The notes beneath the pieces were generated by a model. That model had not been told where the DNA came from. It saw only the letters and a program-made list of their open reading frames with translations, and searched no databases. A program made the translations under genes and the position numbers. A DNA stretch of 64,000 nucleotides, taken from contig MCFE01000037.1 of assembly GCA_002104905.1 (NCBI GenBank), positions 140,378 through 204,377 on the forward strand, in the 5' to 3' direction. Of this stretch, positions 55,110 through 64,000 are shown one piece after another; positions within the stretch are counted from its first letter, which is position 1, and each line of letters begins with the position of its first letter. The DNA comes from Basidiobolus meristosporus CBS 931.73. Taxonomy: Eukaryota > Basidiobolomycota > Basidiobolomycetes > Basidiobolales > Basidiobolaceae.

Positions 55110-55754
55110 CTTGTAGGGTGTAGGTGTTAAAGTAAGGGCTAGGAAAAGGTTAGAAGAGCAGGGGGTCTGGGGGACACAGTCCCCTAGAGAATAAAAAAGC
55201 AGGGGGTTTGGGGGATGCAATCCCCCATACTGCTCCCATACTCTTTAAATTCCCTTTGGATTACTTTTCTCTTATTTTTGGTTCTGGTCCCTTAGGGTTT
55301 CAATTCCTCCTCCTAACCCTTATCACCCTAACCATGAATATTTTTACCCTACAACTGGCACATTGTCTGCTCTTATAGTGGGCATGTCTAGGCTGATATT
55401 TGTCTCCCTACACACTCTCCATGCTCTGTATAGGTCTTGATGATTATTTATTTAATAAAATGTTACTTTTGATGCTATAAATAATAATTTATGGGAATCA
55501 TCCCAATCTGGCCAGAATCTCATATTTTAATAAGCTTTGGGCACCATAAATTGCACGGCCCTAATATGATAAAAAAATTTATTGCCATTGCAAATTTTCT
55601 GTAACCTGATTGCTTTTACCAAATTTAAAGTGTATCCCAAGTTCAATACATTTTATAGCTATAATAGAAACTTCATTTGACACCATTGCAACTACTACAT
55701 GTGTTCCATGTGCACATGTATCCTGCGGGAATTGTAAAAACCTAGCGGTGCAGT
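55110..55754. other. Subtelomeric DNA with twin GC-rich hairpins
   Basis: Contains two tandem hairpin-forming units (55169-55185 and 55210-55226) and degenerate CCCTAA/TTAGGG strings near 55287-55332. No coding sequence is recognised. Confidence 0.5.
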
Positions 55755-56388
55755 ACAAAAGTGCTTTTATTTTTCATCATGCTAGTTTTCATGAGTTCCT
55801 AACGCACTTCCAAAGTACACAGTAACCATACCCCAACAGGTTTTAAGGATGCCCACTGGCTATGCTTACTTGTGTCTAGCGGGAGCCATCAATCATCAGC
55901 CATGCGGTACTGAAATGCTTTTATTTTTCATCATGCTAGTTTTGCATGAATTCATAACGCACTTTTATAGTGCGCGGTAACCATACCCCAACAGGTTTTA
56001 ATGATACCCACTTGCTATGTTTACTTGTGTCTAGCAGGAGTCATCAATTATAAGCTGTGTGGTAATAAAGTGCTTTTATTCTTCATCATGCTAGTTTTAC
56101 ATGAGTCCCTAACACACTTTTATAGTGCATGGTTACTATACCCTAACAGGTTTTAATGATACCCATTTGCTACATTTACTTGTGTCTAGCAGGAGTCATC
56201 AATCATTAGCCGCACGGTAATAAAGTGCTTTTATTTTTCATCACAATAGTTTTATATGAGTCCCTAACACACTTTTATAGTGTGCGGTAACCATTCCCCA
56301 ACAGGTTTTAATGATACCTACTTGCTATGTTTACTTGAGTCTAGCAGGAGTCATCAATCATCAGCCACGCAGTAATAAAATGCTTAGA
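55755..56388. repeat. Subtelomeric tandem repeat, ~155-bp unit, about four copies
   Basis: Units begin near 55757, 55913, 56067 and 56222, with a partial fifth at about 56377. Each contains GTGCTTTTATTTTTCATCATG, CACTTTTATAGTG, CCCCAACAGGTTTTAATGA and TGTCTAGCAGGAGTCATCAAT-type blocks. Units differ by scattered substitutions, so it is an old array. Confidence 0.85.
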
Positions 56389-56444
56389 CTACTTTGGGGA
56401 ACGGTTCTAAGCAAACATTAAGCACTGCTTATGGTGATACAGAG

Positions 56445-56469
56445 GGTTAGGGGGGGTTAGGGTTAGGGG
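56445..56469 (+). repeat. Interstitial telomeric repeat at the 3' boundary of copy e
   Basis: GGGTTAG followed by a G-run, GGTTAGGGTTAGGGG. Same orientation as the chromosome end; marks an earlier telomere position. Confidence 0.8.
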
Positions 56470-56695
56470 TCTAAATTCTTTTATTGAATCTGATCAAGTA
56501 TAGTAATACTATTTCAACCTGATTCAAGTTGAAAAGTGCATATTGTATAAAGAAGATATATCTATAGTAATGTGAAGGTAAAATACTGCTCAAGTTGAGT
56601 TGAGTTCTGAAAAGAAATTTGTTGACAAATCAGGCTAGAAAATGAAGTAAAGCTGGGAGTTATTTGAAAGCTAAGCACTAAGGGAAAGTGTAGAG

Positions 56696-57094
56696 CTATA
56701 CTACCACTTCCTGAAAGGCAGGGATCTCACAGGAAGGCAGAAGCTCAGGTCTAATTGCAGATATGATAGCAGAAAGTCTCTGGATGAGCTCCCTTTGTTT
56801 GTGAAATTGGAACAAAGATTGGGTATTGTTGAACCCAAAGCAGCTCTCTACATGAGAGAAGTAAAAATACCTGCTACAGTAGGGGCACTTGGAACCCAAG
56901 CAAAGTGTGTTCATTCTCCACCTTATGGCCTGGAAGGCAAAGAAGGAGCTCCTGATGTAAAGGGATATGTCTGCTCCACTATGGGAATGTCTACTCTCAT
57001 GAGAAATAAGTCCAACTCTGTCTCTTGAGCTAGTAACTCTGGAGATATTAGACTTGTTCCGTTGGATAGTGCCACATTGAGCCATGAGTGCCAA
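56696..57094 (-). pseudogene. Putative C-terminal zinc-knuckle remnant of copy e
   Basis: Open segment downstream (sense direction) of the palindrome. It contains CPYCSRYFYFSHVESC, a C-x2-C-x7-H-x3-C arrangement similar to the CCHC knuckle found at the C-terminus of many LINE RT proteins. It may have been separated from the main ORF when the inverted duplication formed. Inference only. Confidence 0.4.
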
Positions 57095-57396
57095 ATAATG
57101 CCATAGTGTGCCAGGGAGGCCAATTGAGCCTCTACCTGGCCACAGAGTGTGAAAGATAGCTCCGCATCTTCATGCAAAGCAGCCCCTGTGTTTCACCCAT
57201 TGTGTTGGAGAAAATCCATTTTTTGACCTTTTTTTGTTGATCAATGTAGCTCAGGATGTGTTAGAGCACAAGCAGATTGAAGATATGCATCTGGTACTCA
57301 ATACCCAGGGCACTCTGAATCTAGCTCCTGTAGCTTGTATCATGTCACAAAAATGAATGGCACTATCTTGGTCCACTGGTACTATCTGGCACTATA
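57039..57396 (+). repeat. Left arm of a ~357-bp inverted repeat
   Basis: Pairs with 57437-57792 around a 40-nt spacer, with only scattered mismatches; central match GGTCCACTGGTACTATCTGG. The palindrome lies across the end of the copy-e RT ORF. Confidence 0.85.
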
Positions 57397-57436
57397 AGTG
57401 CTTTGTATAGATCTTACTTTAGGGCTAATATTTAAA

Positions 57437-57792
57437 TATAGTGCCAGATAGTACCAGTGGACCAAGATAGTGCCATTCATTTTTGTGACATGATACAAGC
57501 TACAGGAGCTAGATTCAGAGTGCCATGGGTATTGAGTACCAGATGCATATCTTCAGTTCTCCTGTGCTCTTACACATCCTGAGCTACATTGATCCACAAA
57601 AAAAGGTCAAAAAATAGATTTTCTCCTGCGCAATGGGTGAAACACAGGGGCTGCTTTACATGAAGATGCAGAGCTATGTTTCACACTCTGTGGCCAAGTA
57701 TAGGCTCACTTGACCTCTTGGGCACACTATGGCATCATTTGGCACTCATGGCTCAATGTGGCACTATCCAATGGAACAAGTCTATTCTCCAG
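57437..57792 (-). repeat. Right arm of the ~357-bp inverted repeat
   Basis: Reverse complement of 57039-57396. It includes the last ~22 codons and stop of the copy-e ORF, so the left arm is probably a duplicated, inverted copy of this region. Confidence 0.85.
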
Positions 57793-60390
57793 CTTCCTTT
57801 GATGCATTGATACAGAGAGAGGAATATGCTCTCCAGGTGGCTTGGCACTGTTGGAGGCCAAATACTCTCTATAACCAGCAGGAAAGTGTATCTTCTTTCT
57901 CACCAATGACTTTGGGGTGGCTTGGACTAAGTTGTTAGTAATCTTATTGACTAAGATCTTCAAAGGATTATTGGATGATGCTTTTGCATAGTGCTGCCCA
58001 AATCTGATACCCAAAGTCTCAAATCTGATTGGCACAGCCTCAATACCAGTCAGACTATGTATAAGCCTCTGATATTGCCTAGAATGGTAGTCAGAAGCAT
58101 TGACTACCCAGCCAATAGCTTCTTGCTGCAGAGCTTGTAGCTTGGTGATGAGGTCAGGATCAGCAGCCAAACACATCATAGGAGCAGCATACTCCCAAGA
58201 TGACCTCACAAAGGCCTTGAATAGCTGTAGCCTAATCAGAGGATGCCATCTGGCCCCTTTGAGCTGTAGGAATCTCAAAGTGGCAGAAGCCCTTTGAATA
58301 CACTTTTCAGTGTAAGCTGCCCAAGAAATACCACTTTGACAAGTTGGGAGTCCAAGGTAGCTGTAAGAGGAAGGTTGAGGCAGAAGGGAGTTATTGAAGG
58401 AAATATTCCACTCTGGTGTGGGACTAATGTATGCTGATTTAGCAGTGTTTACCTCCATACCATTGGCAGTACACCATTGGCTGACTTTACTCAGCAAACA
58501 ATTAGCTTCTGAGAGACTCCTAGGCAGCAATTGGATGTCATCAGCAAATAACAGTGCAGAGGGCACAGCAGCTCCTGAGTCATTGAAGCAGAGACTTTGG
58601 GCCAGGTCATCAATGTAGACATTGAACAGGATTGGTGAAAGCAAAGATCCCTGGAATAGCCCCCTGAGCCTGGGAAATGGAGATGATATCACACCATTAA
58701 CACTAATGGTGGAATAGCAGGCTGAGAAGAGTGAGTGTACAATCCTAAGAAGCTGACTGGATACATTCTGGTTCTTTAGTCTCTTCAGGAGTATTGGGAT
58801 CACTACCCTATCATATGCTTGCTTCAGGTCAATAAAGATTCGGTGTTTTCTTTCTTCATGACCTGATAGGTAAAAAGCATCATGAGATACAACTGAATGT
58901 GTTACAGTAGAGTAGCCACCCCTAAAGCCAGCTTGTGCAGGATGAAGCTGGGCCAAGGGGGAGTCCTTCAAGTGGTTGAGGAGGCAGGCCTCAAATATTC
59001 TTCTAAGCATTGGTGTCAAGGCAATAGGCCGGAAGTTGTCAATGGTTGAGGAAGTGGACTTCTTTGGCAAAGGGTGAATGTGAGAGAGATTCCACTGTGA
59101 AGGGGTAAACCCTAGCTTGAGGCAATGATGAAAGAAAATCTTCAAATCATCTATGAAAGCTGCATTTCTAGCCAAAACCTTGAGAATGCATATATGAAGA
59201 GGGTCCAGACCAGCAGACTTGGAAGAGGGATACTTGCTGATTGCAAGAAGAAGAGACTTGGCAGTGAACCATTGACTATCAGAGAGGGTGTCTTGCATGA
59301 AAGTCCCAAATGCTGGAACCCAGCCATCTTTAAGGCAATGAGCAGGTGGGTATGCAAATACTTCTTGAAAGTACTTGTATGCATCATCCACAGCAGAGAT
59401 ACCAGGATCTCTGGAACTGATTATTACTTCTGCCTGAGTTACCCTTTGAGCTTGCCTGAATATCACAGCAGCCTGCTGGGCAGCTGAGGCAGAGTGAAGT
59501 CTCCAAAGGGGGTCACTTCTCCTAGGACCAGATTTGGCAGCATGAACTGAGTAAGTTCCCAGGTACTCCTCACATATGACCAATACCAGGGAGTGGAAAG
59601 CAGTATAGGCAGCATCAATAGCAGCAGAGATGGTTCCTATAGGAGAACAGGATGTAAGCTCTTCTAGATGTCTCCAGGCAGTTTGCAGTATAGGAGACTC
59701 CAAAGAGTAATGGCTGCTAATGAGTGACTGAACCATAGGCTTCTCTAGTGGCTGAAGATGCAGCTTGATTGAGTCAGAAGAAGAGAAATTCTGGGTGTTA
59801 GAGGAAGAGTAGGCCATTGACACCACAGCAGCCATAAGTATATGGTCAGACTGGCCACATATAACATCAGACTGGAAGTACCAATGAGCCATTGTGTTAT
59901 ATCTGACAAAAGCATGATCAGGAGTGCTTCCCAGTGGGATGGGGGGGAGGTGCTCCATACCAAGTCTTAGAAGAAGACTCTCAAATAAGCCTATTCTACT
60001 CCTTGGTCCAACCTTCTTGGAGCCAAAGAGTTTACCAAAGTGAGTGTTGATATCACCAAAGAGCAGAGTGGGAGGCCGAGTGGGCAGGAATGAGGCAATA
60101 TCCTGACAGGACATTGAGGGAGGGAAGTAGACAGTCATTAGGCTGACTGACATCAGAGTTACACATATTGCATTTTCAGTGCAGGAGACCATGGATATCA
60201 TTGGCCTCAGATGTGGTGATACTAGACAGATCAGTCCAGCCTTCTCATGACCAGTTATGATTGGGTTAGGGACAATCCTGTTAGGGCCAATCCTGTTGGA
60301 GGTGGCTGGGAAGTATGAGTGTGATGAGTGCAGAGCTTGATCAACAAACCAAGTTTCAGCCAGGAAAATTATGTCATATCTATTATCTTT
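57727..60390 (-). CDS. Endonuclease/reverse transcriptase of copy e (5'-truncated)
   Basis: One open frame of about 886 codons; the first ATG is at 60201, but the frame continues upstream to the truncation point. N-terminal part, APE-type endonuclease: IIFLAETW (metal-binding Glu region), FGDINTHFG (the GDFN motif), STPDHAFV, and CGQSDHILM (catalytic SDH). RT core: HPLPKKSTSSTIDNFRPIAL, IDLKQAYDRV (motif A), GLFQGSLLSPILFNVYIDDL (motif B), LLFADDIQLL (motif C). The endonuclease and RT motifs I can see look intact, so only the 5' end is missing. It is distinct in sequence from the type-1 RT of copies d and g. Confidence 0.88.
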   Translation of the reverse strand, partial: KDNRYDIIFLAETWFVDQALHSSHSYFPATSNRIGPNRIVPNPIITGHEKAGLICLVSPHLRPMISMVSCTENAICVTLMSVSLMTVYFPPSMSCQDIASFLPTRPPTLLFGDINTHFGKLFGSKKVGPRSRIGLFESLLLRLGMEHLPPIPLGSTPDHAFVRYNTMAHWYFQSDVICGQSDHILMAAVVSMAYSSSNTQNFSSSDSIKLHLQPLEKPMVQSLISSHYSLESPILQTAWRHLEELTSCSPIGTISAAIDAAYTAFHSLVLVICEEYLGTYSVHAAKSGPRRSDPLWRLHSASAAQQAAVIFRQAQRVTQAEVIISSRDPGISAVDDAYKYFQEVFAYPPAHCLKDGWVPAFGTFMQDTLSDSQWFTAKSLLLAISKYPSSKSAGLDPLHICILKVLARNAAFIDDLKIFFHHCLKLGFTPSQWNLSHIHPLPKKSTSSTIDNFRPIALTPMLRRIFEACLLNHLKDSPLAQLHPAQAGFRGGYSTVTHSVVSHDAFYLSGHEERKHRIFIDLKQAYDRVVIPILLKRLKNQNVSSQLLRIVHSLFSACYSTISVNGVISSPFPRLRGLFQGSLLSPILFNVYIDDLAQSLCFNDSGAAVPSALLFADDIQLLPRSLSEANCLLSKVSQWCTANGMEVNTAKSAYISPTPEWNISFNNSLLPQPSSYSYLGLPTCQSGISWAAYTEKCIQRASATLRFLQLKGARWHPLIRLQLFKAFVRSSWEYAAPMMCLAADPDLITKLQALQQEAIGWVVNASDYHSRQYQRLIHSLTGIEAVPIRFETLGIRFGQHYAKASSNNPLKILVNKITNNLVQATPKSLVRKKIHFPAGYREYLASNSAKPPGEHIPLSVSMHQRKLENRLVPLDSATLSHECQMMP

Positions 60391-60402
60391 GGGTTAGGGG
60401 GG
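60391..60402 (+). repeat. Telomeric junction e/d
   Basis: GGGTTAGGGGGG between the truncated 5' end of copy e and the 3' end of copy d. Confidence 0.75.
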
Positions 60403-60408
60403 AGACAG

Positions 60409-60422
60409 TCACCAACAGGTGA
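60409..60422 (-). other. Conserved 3'-terminal stem-loop of the type-1 element
   Basis: TCACC-AACA-GGTGA, a five-base-pair stem next to the telomeric junction. Present in copies a-d, f and j. Copy g keeps the stem with a different loop (AAGTT), and copy i keeps four pairs with loop AGTT. Candidate structure recognised by the RT. Confidence 0.6.
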
Positions 60423-60432
60423 AATCTTTATT

Positions 60433-62638
60433 TCAGTTGAAACAAAGAAGCCAGCGCAACTGTTGTAGCTTTGATACAAGAGTGTGTAGCTGAGTGGAAT
60501 TTGTAGGTAAGTTAATAAGAAGTGATGATAGTTCTTCAGTGCTCAAGACACTGTTCAGTGGGAAGGGGGGTAGCAAGAGAGGTAAGAATGACTTGTGAAC
60601 AACATTAATGAGGGGAATGTGATAAGGATTGATATTCATCATAAAGGGTGTGTGCTGCTGCAGATATTGCTGCCAAAGGTCTGTCAAGTACTTCAGGTAG
60701 GCTAGCTTGGGTTTTTCTGACTGCAGAATATAGTGTGCAAACTTCTTGACTTCAGGATCTCCAAGTATAGTTCTCCAGCAAGAGCCAGGTGTTGTGTGGT
60801 GTGTTCTCTTCCAGGCCTTAATCAGTGGGTTGTTGCCGTTGTGAAGTCTGAGGTATAATCTGGTTCTAAGGTAGAGAAGTCTGATCTTATAGGGCATAAA
60901 CCCAAAAGCACCAAGAATAGCATGTCTGTAGGGGCATTCAGGCAAATGAGGCACCAAGGAGGTAATGCACCATACTGCAAACTTGTCAAGCTTAGTGCAG
61001 TCTCTAGAAGTAAGAGAGAGAAGTGGTAAGCCAAATTCCAGGACAGGGAAGACAAACTGCTTGAGTAGAAGGAGGCAGCTGGGAGCTGAAGTTGTAGGAG
61101 GAGTAACAGCCAGTAGCTTGTGGAGTGCCTGTCTTGCCAGGATAATTCTCTTCTTCAGGTGTGCTCCAGAGTCTAGTCCAGTAGGAAGGAAAGGAAAGCC
61201 AAGATATGTAGCAGAAACCTGAGCAGGTAGAGTGGAGTTCTCCAAGTTGATGGGAGAGCCCAAAGGTACTGTCTTTGCAATGGAAAGCTGGAGATTATTC
61301 TTCTGCAGATACTGGTGAATGGTCTGGGAGTTGTGTTGCACATTGGAGGAGGATATTCTGATGTCATCAGCAAAGAGGGTAACCAGGCAGTCAGCTGAGA
61401 GTCTTGGGAAATCATTCAGGAAGATGGCAAACAATATAGGACCAAGCACAGAGCCTTGAACCACTCCATTAGGAACTGAGAACACAGCTGATTGCTCACT
61501 TGGGTGCAGAATTCTTGCTTGTGGATCCAGAAACAGAGACCTGACAAGGAGGGTGAGAGAGGTACTGGAGAAGCATTGCAACTTGGACCAAAGCAGATTT
61601 CTGTCAACTGAATCAAAGGCCTTAGTAATATCAAACAGAACAGAGGGATACTTGCACTGGAGAGAGTGATCTTGGCTAAGTATGACTGCATATTCCAAGG
61701 AGAGGCCAGCAACAAAGCCAAACTGTTCAGGATGAAACTTGAGGGAGTCAGAGTAGAGCTCCTGAGCAAGCAGAAGCTCAAACAACTTTCTGCAGGTGGG
61801 CAGCAGAGATATTGGCCTGTAGGAGCTAGGATCCAGGCGCTTTCCTTTACCCTTGTACAGTGGCAGAACATTTGCAAAGGACCATTCCTCAGGAGTAGAA
61901 AGCTGGGTTGAGCATTGCTGAAACAGTGGAAGCAGAAGTGCAGACATGGCCTTGGTACTAGTCTTCAGAAGCTCATAGGAGATTGTGTCCACACCTGGAG
62001 CAGTAGAGTTGGGAAGCCTCTTGAGCACATTATGGATTCTCCCTTGATCAAGTGCAAGTGGGATGGGCAGAGTCTTGAAGTCAGGATGAAAGCCAGGAGT
62101 TGAGTACTGCTTTGTAGAGAAGAAGATGTTAGCCAGCTGTTCTGTTGAAGGTAACTTCCTGGAAGAGGGCCTCATTGCCCTGTAGAGTCTTGACACTGTT
62201 CTTGTTATAGAGTTGGAAGATTGCAGAGGCAAGGAACTCATAATGAGTATGCAGAGTGTGGTGAATTGCCTTGGAGTGGTGTATTGCTGTCAGGAGGAGC
62301 TTCTCTGTTTTTGGGTTAGGGAAACTCAGGTAGCTTTGTTGCAGGGCAGAAACAATGGATTCCCATTTTCTTGAGGTAACAGCAGTAGTCTTGCATGGCA
62401 GTGAGAGGGAGGCAGACACCAGAATCAGATGCTTCACAAAGAGCCAGGCATAGTTGAGATCATCTGGCAGAGAATGTAGCAAACTGGCAAGCTTCAAGTG
62501 GTTCCCAAAGTCTTTCTTCTGATTCTTGGTAGCTTTGTGGGTGAGCACAGTAAGTTTTGGCAGCTTCTTCTTCACAACTGGTTGCATAGAAAGGGACCAG
62601 GCTGGGTGGTCAGAGGCTCTCAAGGATTCTAGCTCAGC
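60433..62638 (-). pseudogene. Type-1 endonuclease-RT ORF of copy d, frameshifted
   Basis: Two overlapping frames. 62129-62638 reads the end of the endonuclease (ASDHPAWSLSM, with SDH) and the linker. 60433-62241 carries the RT: NVLPLYKGKGKRLDPSSYRPISL, AFDSVDRNLLW (motif A), GVVQGSVLGPILF (motif B), TLFADDIRIS (motif C) and the thumb. A single shift somewhere in 62160-62241 joins them. The stop used by copies b and c (TAG) is TTG here, so this frame runs nine codons further, ending LRWLLCFN. The 5' part is missing. Confidence 0.85.
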
Positions 62639-62670
62639 TTAGGGTTAGGGTTAGGGGAGGGTTAGGGGGG
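62639..62670 (+). repeat. Telomeric junction d/c
   Basis: TTAGGGTTAGGGTTAGGGG, then AGGGTTAGGGGGG; the least degraded internal telomere tract. Confidence 0.85.
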
Positions 62671-62950
62671 AGACAGTCACCAACAGGTGAAATCTTTATT
62701 TCAGTTGAAACAAAGAAGCCAGCGCTACTGTTGTAGCTTTGATACAAGAGTGTGTAGCTGAGGGGAATTTGTAGGTAAGTTAATAAGAAGTGATGATAGT
62801 TCTTCAGTGCTCAAGACACTGTTCAGTGGGAAGGGGGGTAGCAAGAGAGGTAAGAATGACTTGTGAACAACATTAATGAGGGGAATGTGATAAGGATTGA
62901 TATTCATCATAAAGGGAGTGTGCTGCTGCAGATATTGCTGCCAAAGGTCT
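62671..62950 (-). mobile_element. Telomeric retroelement 3' fragment, copy c
   Basis: 280 bp of the type-1 3' end with an open C-terminal coding tail (62725 onward, ending SKLQQ). 5'-truncated at CCAAAGGTC, then TTAGGGG. Confidence 0.88.
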
Positions 62951-62956
62951 TAGGGG

Positions 62957-63647
62957 AGACAGTCACCAACAGGTGAAATCTTTATTTCAGTTGAAACAAA
63001 GAAGCCAGCGCTACTGTTGTAGCTTTGATACAAGAGTGTGTAGCTGAGGGGAATTTGTAGGTAAGTTAATAAGAAGTGATGATAGTTCTTCAGTGCTCAA
63101 GACACTGTTCAGTGGGAAGGGGGGTAGCAAGAGAGGTAAGAATGACTTGTGAACAACATTAATGAGGGGAATGTGATAAGGATTGATATTCATCATAAAG
63201 GGAGTGTGCTGCTGCAGATATTGCTGCCAAAGGTCTGTCAAGTACTTCAGGTAGGCCAGCTTGGGTTTTTCTGACTGCAGAATAAATTCTGCAAACTTCT
63301 TGACTTCAGGATCTCCAAGTATAGTTCTCCAGCAGGAGCCAGTTGTTGTGTGGTGTGTTCTCTTCCAGGCCTTAATCAGTGGGTTGTTGCAGTGGTGAAG
63401 TCTGAGACATAATCTGGTTCTAAGGTAGAGAAGTCTGATCTTATAGGGCATAAACCCAAAAGCACCAAGAATAGCATGTCTGTAGGGGCATTCAGGCAAA
63501 TGAGGCACCAAGGAGGTAATGCACCATACTGCAAACTTGTCAAGCTTAGTGCAGTCTCTAGAAGTAAGAGAGAGAAGTGGTAAGCCAAATTCCAGTACAG
63601 GGAAGACAAACTGCTTGAGTAGAAGAAGGCAGCTGGGAGCTGAAGTT
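62957..63647 (-). mobile_element. Telomeric retroelement 3' fragment, copy b
   Basis: 690 bp of the type-1 element with an open frame from 63011 covering the RT thumb and C-terminus. Almost identical to copy d except for the stop codon and a few substitutions. 5'-truncated at CTGAAGTTG, then GGTTAGGGGGGG. Only two-thirds of a telomeric unit separates it from copy c. Confidence 0.88.
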
Positions 63648-63660
63648 GGGTTAGGGGGGG

Positions 63661-63832
63661 AGACAGTCACCAACAGGTGAAATCTTTATTTCAGTTGAAA
63701 CAAAGAAGCCAGCGCTACTGTTGTAGCTTTGATACAAGAGTGTGTAGCTGAGGGGAATTTGTAGGTAAGTTAATAAGAAGTGATGATAGTTCTTCAGTGC
63801 TCAAGACACTGTTCAGTGGGAAGGGGGGTAGC
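63661..63832 (-). mobile_element. Telomeric retroelement 3' fragment, copy a (terminal)
   Basis: 172 bp, the youngest insertion by position, truncated after GGGGGGGTAGC and capped directly by the terminal telomere. Confidence 0.9.
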
Positions 63833-64000
63833 TTAGGGTTAGGGTTAGGGTTAGGGTTAGGGTTAGGGTTAGGGTTAGGGTTAGGGTTAGGGTTAGGGTT
63901 AGGGTTAGGGTTAGGGTTAGGGTTAGGGTTAGGGTTAGGGTTAGGGTTAGGGTTAGGGTTAGGGTTAGGGTTAGGGTTAGGGTTAGGGTTAGGGTTAGGG
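63833..64000 (+). repeat. Terminal telomere (TTAGGG)28
   Basis: 168 bases of uninterrupted TTAGGG repeats to the window end, G-rich strand running 5'->3' outward, as at a true right-hand chromosome end. Confidence 0.98.

Larger units (their letters stand above)
56470..60390 (-). mobile_element. Telomeric non-LTR retrotransposon, copy e (type 2)
   Basis: 3.9 kb, the longest element. Its 3' end begins at 56470 (TCTAAATTCTTTTATTG; sense AATAAA at 56480-56485) right after TTAGGGG and is unrelated to the type-1 3' end. It contains a long palindrome (57039-57792) and an endonuclease-RT ORF. The 5' end is cut inside the endonuclease domain at 60390, followed by GGGTTAGGGG and copy d. Confidence 0.88.
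60403..62638 (-). mobile_element. Telomeric non-LTR retrotransposon, copy d (type 1)
   Basis: 2.2 kb. 3' end AGACAGTCACCAACAGGTG, sense AATAAA within GAAATAAAGATTTC. Contains the type-1 RT ORF. 5'-truncated at 62638 just upstream of the endonuclease SDH motif, then TTAGGGTTAGGG. Confidence 0.9.

Noticed and set aside
63011-63673. Open frame beginning MVTVSPPNP that crosses a telomeric junction (also at 54993)
   Set aside because: The first residues translate the neighbouring element's 3' end plus telomere repeats from a TTG codon. It is a junction artefact, not a real N-terminus.

Overview
This window is the right-hand end of a eukaryotic chromosome, most likely fungal. The last 168 bases are a perfect (TTAGGG)28 telomere running off the end. 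The inner part carries typical fungal housekeeping genes (DRE2/CIAPIN1, CRM1/exportin-1, YPT1/Rab1) with short GT-AG introns of mostly 55-76 nt, plus a nucleoside hydrolase pair, an AVT-type amino-acid transporter, a C2H2 transcription factor and a secreted protein with a fungal-type chitin-binding module. Moderate GC and the gene set would suit an early-diverging filamentous fungus (Entomophthoromycotina/Basidiobolus-like or Mucoromycota), but I cannot fix the taxon from sequence alone.

Layout. 1-5636: two paralogous nucleoside hydrolases (the first cut by the window edge) flanking an amino-acid transporter. 6114-14092: six intact, intronless urate oxidase (uricase) genes, all on the minus strand, strictly alternating between two subfamilies that I call A and B. 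16635-23891: single-copy core genes DRE2, CRM1 and YPT1. 24251-41094: a second uricase array, organised as six divergent A(-)/B(+) pairs with about 0.5-kb shared promoters. Six of its genes are intact, three carry one 1-base frameshift each, and the distal members are heavily decayed. At 41166-41192 there is a head-to-head TTAGGG/CCCTAA junction, and beyond it lie uricase fragments in mirror orientation. 41705-52160: AT-rich and gene-poor, with one C2H2 gene and one DUF3472-like/CBM18 gene. 52161-63832: stacked, 5'-truncated non-LTR retrotransposon copies, each starting at telomeric repeats, with an LTR-element scar and a 155-bp satellite. 63833-64000: telomere.

How it fits together. Nucleoside hydrolase releases purine bases, and uricase oxidises urate, so the left 40 kb looks like a purine/uric-acid nitrogen-scavenging region amplified next to a chromosome end. 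At least twelve uricase genes are intact and keep all recognised active-site residues, but none ends in a canonical PTS1 peroxisomal signal. Coding regions are near-identical within each subfamily while flanks have diverged, which points to gene conversion. The retroelements at the tip read as a stratigraphy: copies become more degraded away from the telomere. Every boundary with readable sequence has the element's 3' end abutting TTAGGG, as expected if reverse transcription was primed by the telomeric G-strand end.
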